A stretch of 64,000 nt of DNA from assembly GCF_033807715.1 (NCBI RefSeq), contig NC_084599.1, positions 3,671,625 through 3,735,624 of the forward strand. Reading direction: 5' to 3'. The notes beneath the pieces are model-generated. The model was not told the DNA's origin. It ran no database searches and saw only the letters and a list, made by a program, of their open reading frames with translations. The stretch is from Cololabis saira (taxonomy: Eukaryota > Chordata > Actinopteri > Beloniformes > Belonidae). Shown in pieces: positions 42,501 through 54,786 of the stretch; positions within the stretch are counted from its first letter, which is position 1, and every line of letters starts with the position of its first letter. A program made the translations under genes and the position numbers.

Positions 42501-43636
42501 AAAGAATATCCCAGCGGGGCAGTGATGCATTATTATTATTTTTTTATAGTCTTATTAACATGTTGTAGTATACTAAATCTAGGCTATTAGTATGTAATCA
42601 TGATGTTCAAAATAATTCAAAATAAAAAATCTTATTTTGTATATTAAAACTTCAGTCAGGCGATGTGTCGTGGTTATATTTTTGTGATTTTTTTTAGGAC
42701 AAACATAAAGTGTGGTTATTTTATTACTCATTATTATATTATATATATTATTATACTTATTATATATTATTGATTTTATTTGAGAGCACGTCATATGTAC
42801 TCTCAAACCTGGATATGTGTTTTATTACTGATGAGAGCACACACGTGTGGATATGTTTTGTACTGTTAATAATGTTGGATATACACGCTTTTGAATGTTT
42901 GTGGAGGTGTAACATCCAGTTTTGTTGAAAATAAATTTGGCACACCCAGTCTTTGCTGGTGCAAACCCAATGTGTCTTTTCTGGCTACGCCACTGGAATA
43001 TCCAAAGTTGATTGTAAACGACATTAAACACCTTCCTAAGATTAAAAAAGGAGGAGTGTCGCGTGTTTTCACACGCCTTTGTTGCTGGGAACTGCCACTA
43101 TATGAATAAAATAAGTGTGATGACTAAATTGGAACATTAGTCACCAGGTAACAGCCTCCGCACATGGAGCCGCACGTGCTCGTCCTATGACATGTGCTTT
43201 ATAAATACATTTGCCTTGCCTTGCAGGCGGTCGGGGCCAAAGTAATGTTTTGAGAATGTGAAACGTTTCGGGTGCCAGATATGGAGGTAGATTTGTGTCT
43301 TAATTATTCAATCAAAACAAAGATTGCTTCGGCCTGCAAACATGCACAAAAGAGAAAAAAGGGGGGCCAGCACAAGAAACTACAGGAGCGATGGACAATA
43401 ATGATGGCTATGAGATACTTATAATAAATAAAAATGGAAATGGAGAAGACACTTATTGCCGCACAAGCCGTGATTGTGGAAGACGAGCAGAGAAGTTTAT
43501 CTCCGTCAGCCATTGTAAAGGGCAGGAGGTGAATGTTCACACCATTGTACCACATAGTGATCCTGCTGTTTGCTATTTTCTTTCACTCTTCTTCTGACGA
43601 TTTTTCCGCTTTTGTTTTGGACTTTTTCTGACAATT

Positions 43637-44040
43637 CAATTCAATTCAATTCAATTTTATTTATGTAGCGTCTAATACAACAGAGTTGTCTCTAGACGCT
43701 TTCCAGAGACCCATACCCAGAACATGACCCCCGAGCAGTTATTACATAAACAATGGCAGGTAAAAACTCCCCTAGTGGGAGAAAAACCTTAAGCCAAACA
43801 GTGGCAAGGAAAAACTCCCCTTTAGGAGGAAGAAACCTTGAGCAGGACCAGGCTCATAAGGGGGGACCCTCCTGCCGAGGGCCAGACTGGTGGGTCAGGG
43901 ACGGCAACAGCACAGCAGGCAGGTGGAAGCAGCAACGGGATGACCAGGGGTGGGGACCGCAGGCCAGCACGCAGCTCCCGAAGCTCCGGCCCAATCAGCA
44001 AGTCCCAGGTTGGGGTGCAGGGTCAGGGAAAGACCCTGAC
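43637..44040 (-). mobile_element. L2-like LINE 3' UTR, 5' truncated
   Basis: Starting at the TTCAA pentamer tail (43637-43657), it runs through GTCTCTAGACGCTTTCCAGA and AAACTCCCCTAGTGGGAG to CCAATCAGCAAGTCCCAGG. It is the reverse of the single-copy unit at 35.5-35.9 kb. Confidence 0.82.
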
Positions 44041-44319
44041 ACTCTTTGTTCTAATTGATCAGGAACTGAGCTTTGTTTTTTGTTTTGTTTTTACGTATGT
44101 TGTTCCATATTTTCTATGCAATTGTATTTTATAATATTTTTTGTAGTTATGATGTTTTTGTAACAAATTGGCTTCCAGAAGAAGAACCTGTCCCCTCCAG
44201 TCGGGGCCAGGTTCAGTTCAGGACAGCTCAAGTGTGATATGAGCATATGTGTGCAGTGTATGTGTAAGGGTGTCCTGAGTCACTGTATGACTCCCCGCCG
44301 CACTGTTTGTTCTTGTAGT

Positions 44320-44730
44320 TTTTTTTTTTTTTTAACAATTTGTTTATTGATGTTTTTCACATAAAAATACAGTGGTTCACAAGTTCAGAGTTAACAAATG
44401 TTAATATAACAGAGCCGTACAACAAGACTCAACCTCCCTCTCACTCCACCCACCACCCCTGGCACCTACTGTACCCAATTCAAGCACAAGAAAAACAAAA
44501 TATGAAGAATTACATAGCAAAAATAAATGAAATGAATAAATAAATAATAAACGCATCATGCAAGGTACAATGTTGAAAGTCCCAGATCGTATGGGTGGGT
44601 GGGGCTGTGGATTTTCATCTCAGCAGAATTAGCCTCCTGGCCAGCAGGGTTGTAAATGCAGTTAAATCTCTATTAGCAGGAGAAAGAACAAATTGTGAAG
44701 GCCACACACCAAACAGGGCGGTTAGTGTTC
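44320..44730 (-). mobile_element. L1-like LINE 3' fragment
   Basis: It has a T-run at 44321-44334 (poly(A) on the minus strand). Near 44720-44590 the minus-strand frame has VWPSQFVLSPANRDL then LLARRLI, an L1-type RT C-terminus. Confidence 0.6.
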
Positions 44731-44744
44731 TTGTAGTGTGTTGG

Positions 44745-45775
44745 TCTGGTCTGCCCCCCCCCCCCCTCCCTCTTTTCTCTTTTGTGCAAGTTTGCAGGCC
44801 GGAGCTTCAGGAGCTGCATGCTGACCTGCAGTCCCCCCCCTCTGATATTCCCACTGCTGCTTCCACCTGCCTGTGTAGATGTCTGCTGACATCCTGACCT
44901 GCCCCCTCTCCTTTCTCTGTTCTTCATTCTCTCTGTCTGTTTGGATCCATTTTTGACATCCCAATGTAAATGGAAAAGTAATGGAAATTAAAGTGAAATT
45001 ATAGGACTTAATAAGATAGAATGAAATTGCAGTCCACCCAGTAGTCATGCGTACACGTGCACACAACTCTCACTAATTTATCTGCTCTTTTGGACCTTAG
45101 ATGATACATCTGTCCATCCTTATTCATTCTCTCCGTCTCTTTTCCTGCTCTGTCCAGTCTGGTCTTCGGCAGGAGGGTCCCCCCTTATGATCCAGGTCCT
45201 GGTCCAGGTTTCTACCCCCTTATGATCCAGGTCCTGTTCCAGGTTTCTCCTTATGATCCAGGTCCTGGTCCAGGTTTCTACCCCCTTATGATCCAGGTCC
45301 TGGTCCAGGTTTCTACCCCCTTATGATCCAGGTCCTGGTCCAGGTTTCTACCCCCTTATGATCCAGGTCCTGGTCCAGGTTTCTACCCCCTTATGATCCA
45401 GGTCCTGGTCCAGGTTTCTACCCCCTTATGATCCAGGTCCTGGTCCAGGTTTCTACCCCCTTATGATCCTGGTCCTGGTCCAGGTTTCTACCCCCTTATG
45501 ATCCAGGTCCTGGTCCAGGTTTCTACCCCCTTATGATCCAGGTCCTGGTCCAGGTTTCTACCCCCTTATGATCCAGGTCCTGGTCCAGGTTTCTTCCTCC
45601 TAAAGGGGAGTTTTCCTTGCCACTGTTTGGCTTAAGGTTTTTCTCCCACTAGGGGAGTTTTTACCTGCCATTGTTAATGTAATAATTGATCGGGGGTTTA
45701 TGTTCTGGTCTCTGGAAAGATCCTAGAGACAACTCCTGTTGTAATAGACGCTATAGAAATAAAATTGAATTGACC
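44745..45775 (+). mobile_element. L2-like LINE 3' UTR with 35-bp minisatellite
   Basis: It starts near GTTTGCAGGCCGGAGCTTCAG and ends AAATAAAATTGAATTGA, like the 35 kb copy. A 35-bp unit within it is amplified 12-fold at 45183-45590. Confidence 0.82.
45183..45590. repeat. 35-bp minisatellite in a LINE 3' UTR, 12 units
   Basis: CCCCTTATGATCCAGGTCCT with GGTCCAGGTTTCTAC repeats about 12 times. The third unit is shortened. The source is present once at about 61927-61965. Confidence 0.93.
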
Positions 45776-46178
45776 TGGATTGAACTGTTTGTCCCAGTCC
45801 AGCCCTGGGCGTGGGTTTCCTGTACGACTGGTTTTTACTCTGAGATCACTGAGAGGGAGCGTGTTACACTTCGTCTGTTATTCTTTTTATGTGTGAAAGG
45901 AGAGGAGGAGGAAAAGATTTTCACAGTCATCGATCTGCAGCTCATGGTTCACACCCCTCATCCCAGCAAAAGTGCATTCATCCTACATTTACAAAAGTAC
46001 TCCAAACTGTTTAAAAGCAGCAAAGAGCTAATGACAGACGTCACAGATGAATCAGAGAAATGAACATTTCCAAGGACCTGGCAAGTGAAAGTCTTTCAGT
46101 GTTGACTTGTCAATGACTCATTAACAAACTATTCAATAAATATTCCAAACAATAACCAACAGTGTCAACACTGATCTG

Positions 46179-46180
<2 letters not shown>
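45776..46180. other. Intergenic DNA, nothing recognised
   Basis: A 125-codon open stretch (45686-46063) overlaps the LINE tail at its start and resembles no family I recognise, so it is treated as chance. Confidence 0.4.

Positions 46181-46183
<3 letters not shown>

Positions 46184-46267
<84 letters not shown>
46184..46267. repeat. (GA)n microsatellite
   Basis: This is an uninterrupted GA run of about 42 units. Confidence 0.97.
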
Positions 46268-46268
<1 letters not shown>

Positions 46269-46359
46269 ATGTGCCCCTGCCTGTTTTTAGCCATCATTTA
46301 TAACATTTTATGTATATTTGATTTTATATATATAGTTGTGTTACTGTGTAGACGTAGAC

Positions 46360-46899
46360 CAGGGGTCGGCAACCCAAAATGTTTTAGATCCATATTGGAC
46401 CAAAAACACAAAAAACAAATATGTCTGGAGCCGCAAAAAATGAAAAGTCCTGTATAAGCCTTAGAATGAAGACAACACACGCTGCATGTTTCTATATTAG
46501 TTATAACTGGGGGAAAAACATTTTTTTCATTATGCACTTCGAGAAAAAAGTCGAAATGTCGAGATTAATGTTGAAGTACAATCTCGAGAAAAAAGTCGAA
46601 ATGTTGAGAAAAAAAGTTGAAATTTTGAGAAAAAAGTCAAAATTTCAAGAAAAAAAGTCGAAATGTCGAGATTAAAATAAAGGAAAAAGGATGAAAAAAA
46701 AGAAAAAGAGAAAAAAGAAAAAAAAACAAGAAAAAAAGGAAAAAAGAAAAAGGAAAAAAAAGAGAAAAAAAGGAAAAAAAGAGAAAAAAGCGAAAAAAAG
46801 AAGAAAAAGAAGAAAAAAGGGAAAAAAAAGGTCAAACATTTTTGAAAAAGGTCCAGGAGCCACTACGGCGGCGCTATATTGCCGGGTTGCCGACCCCTG
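46360..46899. mobile_element. Nonautonomous hAT element (CAGGGGTCGGCAACCC), copy 2
   Basis: The ends are CAGGGGTCGGCAACCC and GGGTTGCCGACCCCTG. Flanks ACGTAGAC and GTTTAGAC match only at TAGAC. It shares GTCTGGAGCCGCAAAAAA with the copy at 15202 but has an added array of GAGAAAAAAGTCGAAATG units (46550-46675) and A/G-rich filler. Confidence 0.82.
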
Positions 46900-47049
46900 G
46901 TTTAGACATACAGATTTCAACAGAAGTCTGTTTTATTTTTATTTTTCATTGGCGTATGGAACCGACTTCCTTTACTATGAATTGGCTTTTTGTTTTATTG
47001 GATTATGTGGAAAAAGGAAATGATGTTCTGCAATTCCAAACAAAGCTGT

Positions 47050-47800
47050 AAAGATTTTCCTCAGAAGAGATCAAACACAGTTGGTTTTTCGTGTGAACAA
47101 CTTTATTTCTTTACAGCACTTTATCTTGTCTAACCTCTGTAGGCAGATTAAATCGCTGGCAGCAAAAGCAGAACCAGGAAGCCGAGAGGTGTCGCAGTTA
47201 TTTCAACGGTGATGACTCACAGAGACACACCTGTTTTCAGGTGAAACGCCCGCACCCTCCCGTCTGCCGGGCCCAGGGACTCAGGTAAAACAGGCTCCTG
47301 CACGTCCTTTCTCTGAATCATTGCTTTGTTGACAGAACACAAAGTTTGGCTGAATTTCTCCTAAGACATTCTGCAAATTTCCCATCCATCAGTTGCCGGT
47401 TTGCCTGCTGCTTTGGTTGTTATGCAACGTGCTTTTTCAGACCCTAACCCTCAACCGACCTTTACGGCTTTTGATAGTGTCTTTGAATTGATTAAAGATG
47501 ATAAATAAAATGGACCCAGATCAAGATGTAATGACCAATCCAATTCCAAGTTTTCTTTTTCTTCAGTCTGTATGGTTGCCAATATCTTCAGACACTACAT
47601 AATAGCGAACATTCATCTGTTTACGCCTGCGTGTCAATAGTTTCTGCCACGCCTTAATTACTATGTTTGGGAGATCTCCTCCTCTGCAGGACGTCATGGA
47701 CTTTTCCATCCAACATTTCTCTCCAGACGCAGACACCACCCCTGAAGTACTTAACATTTCAGCTTTTATTACTTTCTCTCTTTCTTTGATGGAAGACGTA
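47050..47800. other. Intergenic DNA, nothing recognised
   Basis: This mostly single-copy-looking sequence includes a GC-richer patch at 47220-47290. No exon with splice sites could be supported. Confidence 0.4.
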
Positions 47801-48030
47801 TAATAACGTGCAATATCTGTGCAATATCTGTCTACCTCACACACATCCTACCTGCTTTTTTTGCACTGTTTTTCTTTCTTTCCCGTACTGCACTACTTTT
47901 AATTCCATTCCAATGCATATACTGTTTATATTTTGTAATTCAATATTTTGTACCTTTTTACCCCTCCCCTGCATGTGTACTGCTGCTGAACAAAGTGACT
48001 TTAAACAAACAGAATAAAAAGATTACCACT
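47800..48030 (+). mobile_element. LINE 3' UTR fragment
   Basis: GCAATATCTGTCTACCTCAC and CCTGCTTTTTTTGCACTG match, on the opposite strand, the 3' UTR of the LINE at 30797-32580. Confidence 0.6.
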
Positions 48031-48194
48031 TGTTCATTTGACATCGGTCAAATAAAAACGGGCCAGCTGTCTTTCTCACCACTTTATTTATGTCACTCCA
48101 GGTCACATCAAGGTCAACTCAGGACGCATCAGAGAAGGAAACAACAGCTTCAGTTCAATCCCTCCATCCTGAGCAAGCACGAGGTGACAGTGGA

Positions 48195-49110
48195 GGAAAT
48201 CAGAATCAGAAATCAGAATCAGAAAAAGGTTTATTGCCAAGTTTGTTAAACACACACAAGGAATTTGTTGTGGTGATTGGTGCAATACAATACCATAGCA
48301 AATATATAATGAAAAGAGAGAGTGCCGGATATGAGTCTGTGCAAAAGTGACCTAGGATGTGCGTAAATGTAACACGGGTCAGGAATTGGAATATTTACGT
48401 TAATGTAACGTAGAGTGGGATGGGGGGGGCAGTCCGTGGTAGACGGGGAGGGGGAGGGGGGACCGGGGCCTTGTTGACGAGGACAGCTGCAGACGGGAAA
48501 AAACTGTTCTTGTGGCGTGAGGTTTTGGTCCTGATGGACCGCAGCCTCCTGCCAGAGGGAAGAGTCTGGAACAGTTTGTGTCCGGGGTGGGAGGGGTCTA
48601 CCGCCGTCTTTCCTGCACGCTTCAGGGTCCTGGAGGCGTGCAGGTCCTGGAGAGATGGAAGATTGCAGCCAATCACCTTCTCTGCAGAGCGGATGATACG
48701 CTGCAGCTGCTCCTGTCCTTCACAGTGGCAGCAGCGTACCAGACGGTGATGGAGGAGGTGATGGAGGAGGTGATGGAGGAGGTGAGGATGGACTCAATGA
48801 AGGCCGTGTAGAACTGCATCATTGTCTTTGGCAGGTTGAACTTCTTCAGCTGCCGCAGGAAGTACATCCTCTGCTGAGCTTTTTTGACGAGGGAGGTTAT
48901 GTTCAGCCCCCACTTGAGGTCCTGGGTGATGATGGTCCAGGAAGGTGAGGGAGGTGATGTTCAGCTCCCACTTGAGGTCCTGGGTGATGATGGTCCCCAG
49001 GAAGCGGTAGGACTCCACAGAGTCTGCTGGGGAGTCACACAGGGTGAGGGGGGCAGGTGGGGCTGTGTTCCTCCTGTAGTCCACTATCATCTCCACTGTC
49101 TTTAGAGCGT
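48195..49110 (-). mobile_element. LINE RT C-terminal fragment with tandem duplications
   Basis: The minus-strand frames are EMIVDYRRNTAPPAPLTLC (49090), YRFLGTIITQDLKWELN, MYFLRQLKKFNLPKTMMQF (48867), VWYAAATVKD and SHPGHKLFQTLPSGRRLRS (48590). These are successive blocks of a LINE RT thumb and C-terminus. The tail is AATCAG repeats (48199-48225). A 15-bp unit is triplicated (48747-48790, coding TSSI) and a 58-bp block is duplicated (48888-49001). Confidence 0.8.
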
Positions 49111-49114
49111 TGAG

Positions 49115-49675
49115 CTCTAGGTTGTTTTTTCTGGTGACCGCACCAGAAAAAAACCTTAAATAATAGGAATAACAAACTTCAATTCAATTAAATTGTATTT
49201 ATATAGCGTCTATTACAACAGAAGTGGCACCTGGGTGTGCTGACTCCACCTCTCAGCATTAGAGTTGAGGTCTGAGATGACAGAGAACAGCATCAGAGAG
49301 AGAGAAAAGCGGTCCAGGAACATCTACTCATACCACCAATATGCAGAGGTAAAAAGCCTCCAGATAAAACTCTAAATGAAACAAAGTTGAAACATGTTTT
49401 ACTTAGTCACTGCTGTGGTATGTTCTCAGTGACTGAACACTGAAATGCGGGTAGTGAACAGGTGAGGAGTTCACTGGTGTGATTGTGAACGTATGACAGA
49501 TAAAAACACGACACAGACTCATGAGATGAACCAGTGAAAACCTCCACAGAATCGTCAGAATGGTCAGAGGTTAGAAAAGTGCCATCAATGATACTACAGG
49601 TCCTCTGAAACGTAAGAGAAGCATCGCTCAGTCGTAGAAAATAGTCCCGTCTTTGGGACGTCAACAAGTAGTGAT
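49115..49675. other. Intergenic DNA with a short LINE tail
   Basis: 49178-49220 (TTCAATTCAATTAAATTG, TATATAGCGTCTATTACAAC) is the minus-strand tail of the L2-like LINE family. 49226-49259 shares about 30 bp (GTGCTGACTCCACCTCTCA) with 60222-60252 upstream of the second desmoglein-like gene. Nothing else was recognised. Confidence 0.45.
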
Positions 49676-50212
49676 GTCCCAATCCGATCACGTGATCACG
49701 TTGTTTCAGACTTGATCGAAAATCGGACGTTGCATCGTGATCAGGGATCGGTATTTTATTCTCATTATTTTGATCAGCGCATCAAATAGACTGTGGAAAA
49801 AATGCTAAACAACTGGTGTATCAGCAAGCAACAGGTCCAGGTAATGTTGCGCGACCACGCTGCTAATATGAAGAAAGCTGGGGGGGGGTGGGGGTGCGGA
49901 GTGTGGACTGTCACGTAAAGTGAGTTAATAAAGTTGTTTGTTTGTGGTGATCTGCACATGAACAAAGCCATGTGACAGCGGAGGCAAATAAATAAAAGTG
50001 AAGTTACAACGGTGACTGAAACCCGAACGGAGCGTCTTTGTCGACTTCCTCAGCTGAGTTTCAGAAATACGGCGCAGGCGGTGCCGCGCATTCTGGGCGA
50101 CTTTGCGTGAACGAGGGCAGCGTGATGGACACCCTGCTACCGCGAGGAAGATCCTAGGTCACTTCAAACACAAACATTTTATTCTTTAAGCCAGAAAAGT
50201 ACAGTAAGAAGT

Positions 50213-51297
50213 CAATGGCGGATTACAGCATGGGCAAAGTGGGCGTGTGCCCAGGGCCCTGGAGCCAATGGGGGCCCTCGGCTTTCAGACATTTTGTTTT
50301 TTTTTAAATGTGTAAATTAAAATGAAATAAAATAAATATATAAATTACATAAATGTGATTTTGAAAATGTAATTATTATGTAATTGTTTGAATGTTATGC
50401 AAATTATTGTATTAAATCATTTCAATGTCCTACTGACGTATAACGTTATGACGTAGGTCATAGTTCAAAACGCAGGTCAAACCGTTACTCTAGTGGCCAA
50501 AATGGAGAAGCGACCAAAAAGCGGGGCGGCAAAGAGGAAAAGAAAGAAAGAAAAAGACGCTAAAGATGCTGCTTTGGAAGCTGAGGGATTGAGACCCTGC
50601 CCTGCGTTTGTGTCCCATCTTGCCTGAACTCAAACGTTTTTCTTTCTCCGCAACCATCAAGAGTTATGGCATAATGTACACGCGTACCCTATGGCGTGGG
50701 CTACGCCATACCCTACGGCGTAGGCTCTGCGTCGATTTAACGGGGAACCATAAATCAGCCTTAAAGCCTGAATTACGCGTTGTCATCCAGGGCTCTCGGT
50801 GTCATTCGGACAATGTTTGGCCATTTACCCGGCCTGTGTCTGCGTTCTCCGAGGAGGTCTCAACAGAAATTGATACTAATTGCAGGGACTGTACACTGCT
50901 GGCTGGTGGAGCGCCTGCGGGCATTTGGAGGACCTGCTTGTCACCGCCTAATTGACAAGGGCTTGTCTGGCGTTTGATGTTTTACAATGTTGCAATGTCA
51001 TTTAGCAGACGCGTTTCTCCAAAGCGATCAGTTTTTTTTACGTTTCATTATTAATGGTAAATGTTTGGGGTTTTTTACCAGTGAAGAAACATACATAGGA
51101 TGGCAGTAATTTAACCTGTGAAAATAAATAACATATCATTTCAAAGTAATGCCGTGTGATTGTGGATTCTCTGCGCCATTGTGTGACCAAACTGAGTGAT
51201 TGGGGAGGGCATGCACCGTGCACATAGGATATTATTGTAGATAGGGGCACATTGCAAGTTTGTGTCCAGGGCCCGTGGTCATGATAATCCGTCCTTG
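50213..51297. mobile_element. Nonautonomous hAT element, 1085 bp
   Basis: Perfect 8-bp target duplication TAAGAAGT (50205-50212 and 51298-51305). The ends CAATGGCGGATTA and (complement of the right end) CAAGGACGGATTA are inverted. It contains part of the ATGGTTCC palindromic MITE near 50685-50762 and GGCAAAGTGGGC/CCAGGGCCC words. No transposase is recognised. Confidence 0.85.
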
Positions 51298-51734
51298 TAA
51301 GAAGTAAGAGTACAGTCTAAAAAGATCATTACTGCCTTACTTTATGACACTGTTGCTCTTTTATTTGCTTATTTGTTTACATGCCTGCTGGGTATTTTAA
51401 GTTGGGCGGCTGTTTTTATTTAATTCAAATTTATGTTTAAACTTGCACTATTTTTATTAGTTAATATTCACATTATTATAACTTGATTGTTCAAATCTTG
51501 TGTGAATATTTATAAATACAGTTTAAATGATCAGTGAATGGGGGTAGGACTAAATAAGTTTACACTTCTTCTTCCTACTCCTTTTTTGGCACATGTAAAT
51601 CAAGATAACAAGTTTTAAAGGATGAAATTCTTTGTTTCGTTGTTTTGTTTTCTTAAAATTCTCATGAAGTGTTTTTTTTTTTACATGTACAAAAATAAAA
51701 TAAATTAAAAAAAATAAATAAATCAAAAAACCTT

Positions 51735-52905
51735 GAAGAGGACTGCACTGAAAAGAATCTATACTGAAGCAATGCCCTGCAGAGGATTATTCAGTTTACC
51801 AGAAAGTTACTCGTGTCAGCAAATAAAAGAAAATGTAGAACAGATCAATGCAACTATGATAGAACATTCTTATGAAAATGCTATCAACATTAACACTGTA
51901 AATTTTACAAAACAATGCAAATCCAAGTGTTGCTTGCATCCAGTACTCGAGTTGTAAAAGAATTCAGGGGGGATGGTGGATTTTATCATATGGGGACAGA
52001 TCATTTGTGCTGATTACAAATAATATAATATATTACAAATAATAGCAGTGACCAAAACAGCTGCAGAAATACTGCAGGAATGACATAGTAGCAGTTAAAT
52101 GCAGCCTTCTGTAAGCTTTAAATATCCACTGGGCTTACATCAAATACATCAAAACACAACAATAAAAAACACTTTTCTGAACTTATCAATATGACTCTGT
52201 CCTTCACAGGATAAGTAACATGGATCACTGCAAAAACTCACAATCTTAACAAGAATATTTGTCTTATTTCTAGTTAAAATGTCTCATTTTAGTAAAAAAA
52301 ATCTCATTACACTTAAAACAAAACTCATCACTGGAAAAAACAACAATTTTCACCTGTTTCAAGTAGATTTTCACTTAAAATAAGTAGAAAAATCTGCCAA
52401 TGGAACAAGATGTTATTGCTTGTAATAAGAAGATAAATCTTGTCCCACTGGCAGATTTTTCTACTTATTTCAAGTGAAAATTTACTTGAAACAGGTGAAA
52501 CTTATCAAATAAGTTATTTTTCTGGTGTTATTTTTCTGGTGATGACTCTAAATGTTGAAATAGCAGTAAAACCACATTCATTGATGAAATGACATAAGGG
52601 ATGGAAAGGAGGGGTGGCAGTTTTACAGGGGGGATGATTTGGACCGTTTTTATTTCAGGGGGGGATGATTTGGACCGTTTTCATTTCAGGGGGGCATGCC
52701 ATTCCCCCTCATCCTCCCTCAACTCCAGTACTGCTTGCAGCACAGCGTGTCCACTTGGGGCTTAAAGCAGTTCTCCAGAGAAAGTCATTCACGCATTTGT
52801 ATCTTACACACCCAGTTCCAGCTACTCCAGTCAGATGCCACAATGCAAAACCAAGCATTTCAAAAACAGTTTCATACCTACTGCCATAATCTTCCTAAAT
52901 AAATA
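51735..52905 (+). repeat. Unknown dispersed repeat, copy 1, split by a hAT element
   Basis: The left part 51735-51940 and right part 52734-52905 rejoin to match the minus-strand copy at about 55420-55085. Both copies are open over about 100 codons (QQIKENVEQINATM, HSRICILHTQFQLLQS). However, in the compared stretch most base differences change amino acids, so there is no sign of selection on a protein. Confidence 0.65.
51941..52733. mobile_element. Nonautonomous hAT element inserted in the unknown repeat
   Basis: The ends are CAGTACTCGAGTTG and CAACTCCAGTACTG. Flanks CTTGCATC and CTTGCAGC are an 8-bp target duplication with one change. The uninterrupted copy at 55.2 kb gives the empty site. 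Inside, 52220-52545 is another palindromic MITE (CACTGCAAAAACTC, GGCAGATTTTTCTACTTATT and inverse). Confidence 0.8.
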
Positions 52906-53142
52906 GATGGTTTTAGCCTTTTATGCTGTGATTATGGTTTATGTTTATGTTGTATGTGTGTACTCGCCCTACTGCAAAACAAATTTACCTTCAAGTACAA
53001 GTACAGTTGAAGTGAAGTGAAGTGAAGCAGGACTGTTAAATAAAATCATATCAAGCTACATTGCATCATCAAGATGTTTGCTGCAGGTTTTACACTCCAA
53101 CACCCTCTACCTGCGTTCATCATGAAGCATTTGCTGTTAGAA

Positions 53143-53701
53143 CAGGCGTCTTCTACCCTGGTCCTCAAGTGTCCTGCATGTTTTAGATGTTTCCCTGATT
53201 CAGCACACCTGATTCTAATGAATGGAGCTCATCAGGTGGTTGTCAAGGTGTACACCAGTCTGTTAATGACAGACACTGACTACGTTTACATGCAGTCAAA
53301 ATTGGGGTTATTGCTAATATTCCGGTTACTGAAACATTGGGAATATTCCGTTTACATGGTAATTAATCATTCAGGATATCTGGATCAAACCAGCGACGCA
53401 CGGAGAACATCATGACGCAATTACCGTCATTTCTGCTTCTTCTTCCTGTATCCAAGTTCAAAACAAATGCTGCTTCGCTTCAGGTTTTTAAAAACCGGAA
53501 TATGATCAAATTCAGGTTATTCAAAGGGGTTATTGGTGTTTACATGGCTGTGCAAATTCGGGTTTTTGCCAATATTCGGGTTTTAAAAGGGTTATTGATG
53601 CATGGAAACGCAGTCACTCATATCAGGGTGGACTGAAGCAAAGAAATATAAAACATGAAGGAGGACCCGGAGGACTCGGAGGACTAGGCTTCCCCACCCC
53701 T
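53143..53701. mobile_element. Palindromic hAT-type MITE interrupted by a second element
   Basis: The left half (CAGGCGTCTTCTACCCTGGTC to AATGACAGACACTG) and right half (CACTCATATCAGGGTGGACT to the end) belong to the CAGGGGTC MITE family. 53279-53614 between them is foreign. Confidence 0.65.
53279..53614. mobile_element. TIR element (ACTACGTTTACATGCA)
   Basis: The ends ACTACGTTTACATGCA and TGCATGGAAACGCAGT are inverted. The interior repeats GGGTTATT and CAAATTCGGG words. It is nonautonomous and the superfamily is unassigned. Confidence 0.6.
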
Positions 53702-53995
53702 AGATGCTACTAAGGTTAGTAAACGAGGAGCAGGACTGTTTCTGATGACACATCTTGTCAATAAATCTGTTACTTCAGGAGGTTTTTCACCCTCAATAAT
53801 TACAGCTTCGTCTGGTTCTCTTTCATGGTGTTTGCGTACAAGTTGTACAAGTATGAGGGTTTTTTTTCTTTAAGATTGTACACTGATGGTTGCTCTCAGC
53901 GCAGAACCACCTCCTGTTTTTATGACCAGACTGATTAGCTGAGTTCCTCTTTAGGTGAGGACGGTGAAGAGGAACGGATGTTTAAGGCCCGTTTA

Positions 53996-54620
53996 CACGT
54001 AGCAAAAACGGTGGTGTTTTTATGCGTTTTGGCCGTTCGTTTACACTAAAATGAAGCTCAAAGTCTCCAAAAACCATCAGTTCTGAAAACTCCGGCCAAA
54101 GTGGAGATTTGCAAAAACTCCGTCTTCACGTTTGCTTGTACACGGAGGGAAACGGACATTTAGACTTCAGAACGTCACATTATGAGACAGAAACGTCACC
54201 AGCGTCATGAGTGACACCTGTGTTTACAATTTGTTTGTAACCGTCAATATTTTTTTTTATTTTACCTGTTTTATATTCTAAAGTCACACTTAAAAGTAAC
54301 TCCACTTCTCTGTCACTCCAAACCAAAGACTCTCGTTCATCTTGGAAGTAACTGGAAGTTACTCGTGTCATTTGTTGATGTTTTTTTCCAGGATTCTGAT
54401 TGGCTAGCATGACTTTATCTTCTCGTTACACTGCCCCCTGTAGGTCTGGATGCTCATAGCAAATTTCCCCTCTGTGGGACTATTAAAGGATTTCTTATCT
54501 TATCTTATCATAGCACCTTAACAGCTATTTATGCAGGTTCGTGTAAATGATGGTATTTTTCAAAACGTACAGGGGGAAATATCCGTTTTTGTAAATACCC
54601 GGCTATGTGGAAACGTGGCC
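53996..54620. mobile_element. PIF/Harbinger-type MITE, copy 2, with a tiny LINE insertion
   Basis: The ends are GGCCCGTTTACACGTAGC and AAACGTGGCC, with a perfect 3-bp TAA target duplication (53993-53995 and 54621-54623). It aligns throughout with 12128-12700 except for 47 bp at 54461-54507 plus a 7-bp duplication. Confidence 0.78.
54461..54507 (+). mobile_element. Ultra-short 5'-truncated LINE insertion
   Basis: AAATTTCCCCTCTGTGGGAC, AATTAAAGG-like signal and TTATC repeats match the 3' terminus of the LINE at 30797-30850. It is flanked by TCATAGC (54454-54460 and 54508-54514). The Harbinger copy at 12.6 kb supplies the empty site. Confidence 0.75.
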
Positions 54621-54786
54621 TAAGATTGATGGTTCTCCTCCTGTTTTTCTCTGGGTCTTGGTTGTCGTAGATCTTTGATGGGTTGGCATGTCGGATTAGA
54701 GATAGACAACAGAAAACATATGGCTGAAAGTGTGACATGTTTAAGTTTCTTTCCTTACAGTTGGCCTCACAGATAAGGTTCAACAT

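Noticed and set aside
45183..45590. CRISPR-like array
   Set aside because: The 35-bp units abut with no unique spacers, lie in a LINE 3' UTR, and the DNA is from a vertebrate.
45686..46063. 125-codon plus-strand frame as a host gene
   Set aside because: It starts inside a LINE tail, has no recognised domain and no splice or promoter context.
46691..47023. Lys-rich protein
   Set aside because: It is A/G-rich filler of the hAT element at 46360-46899.
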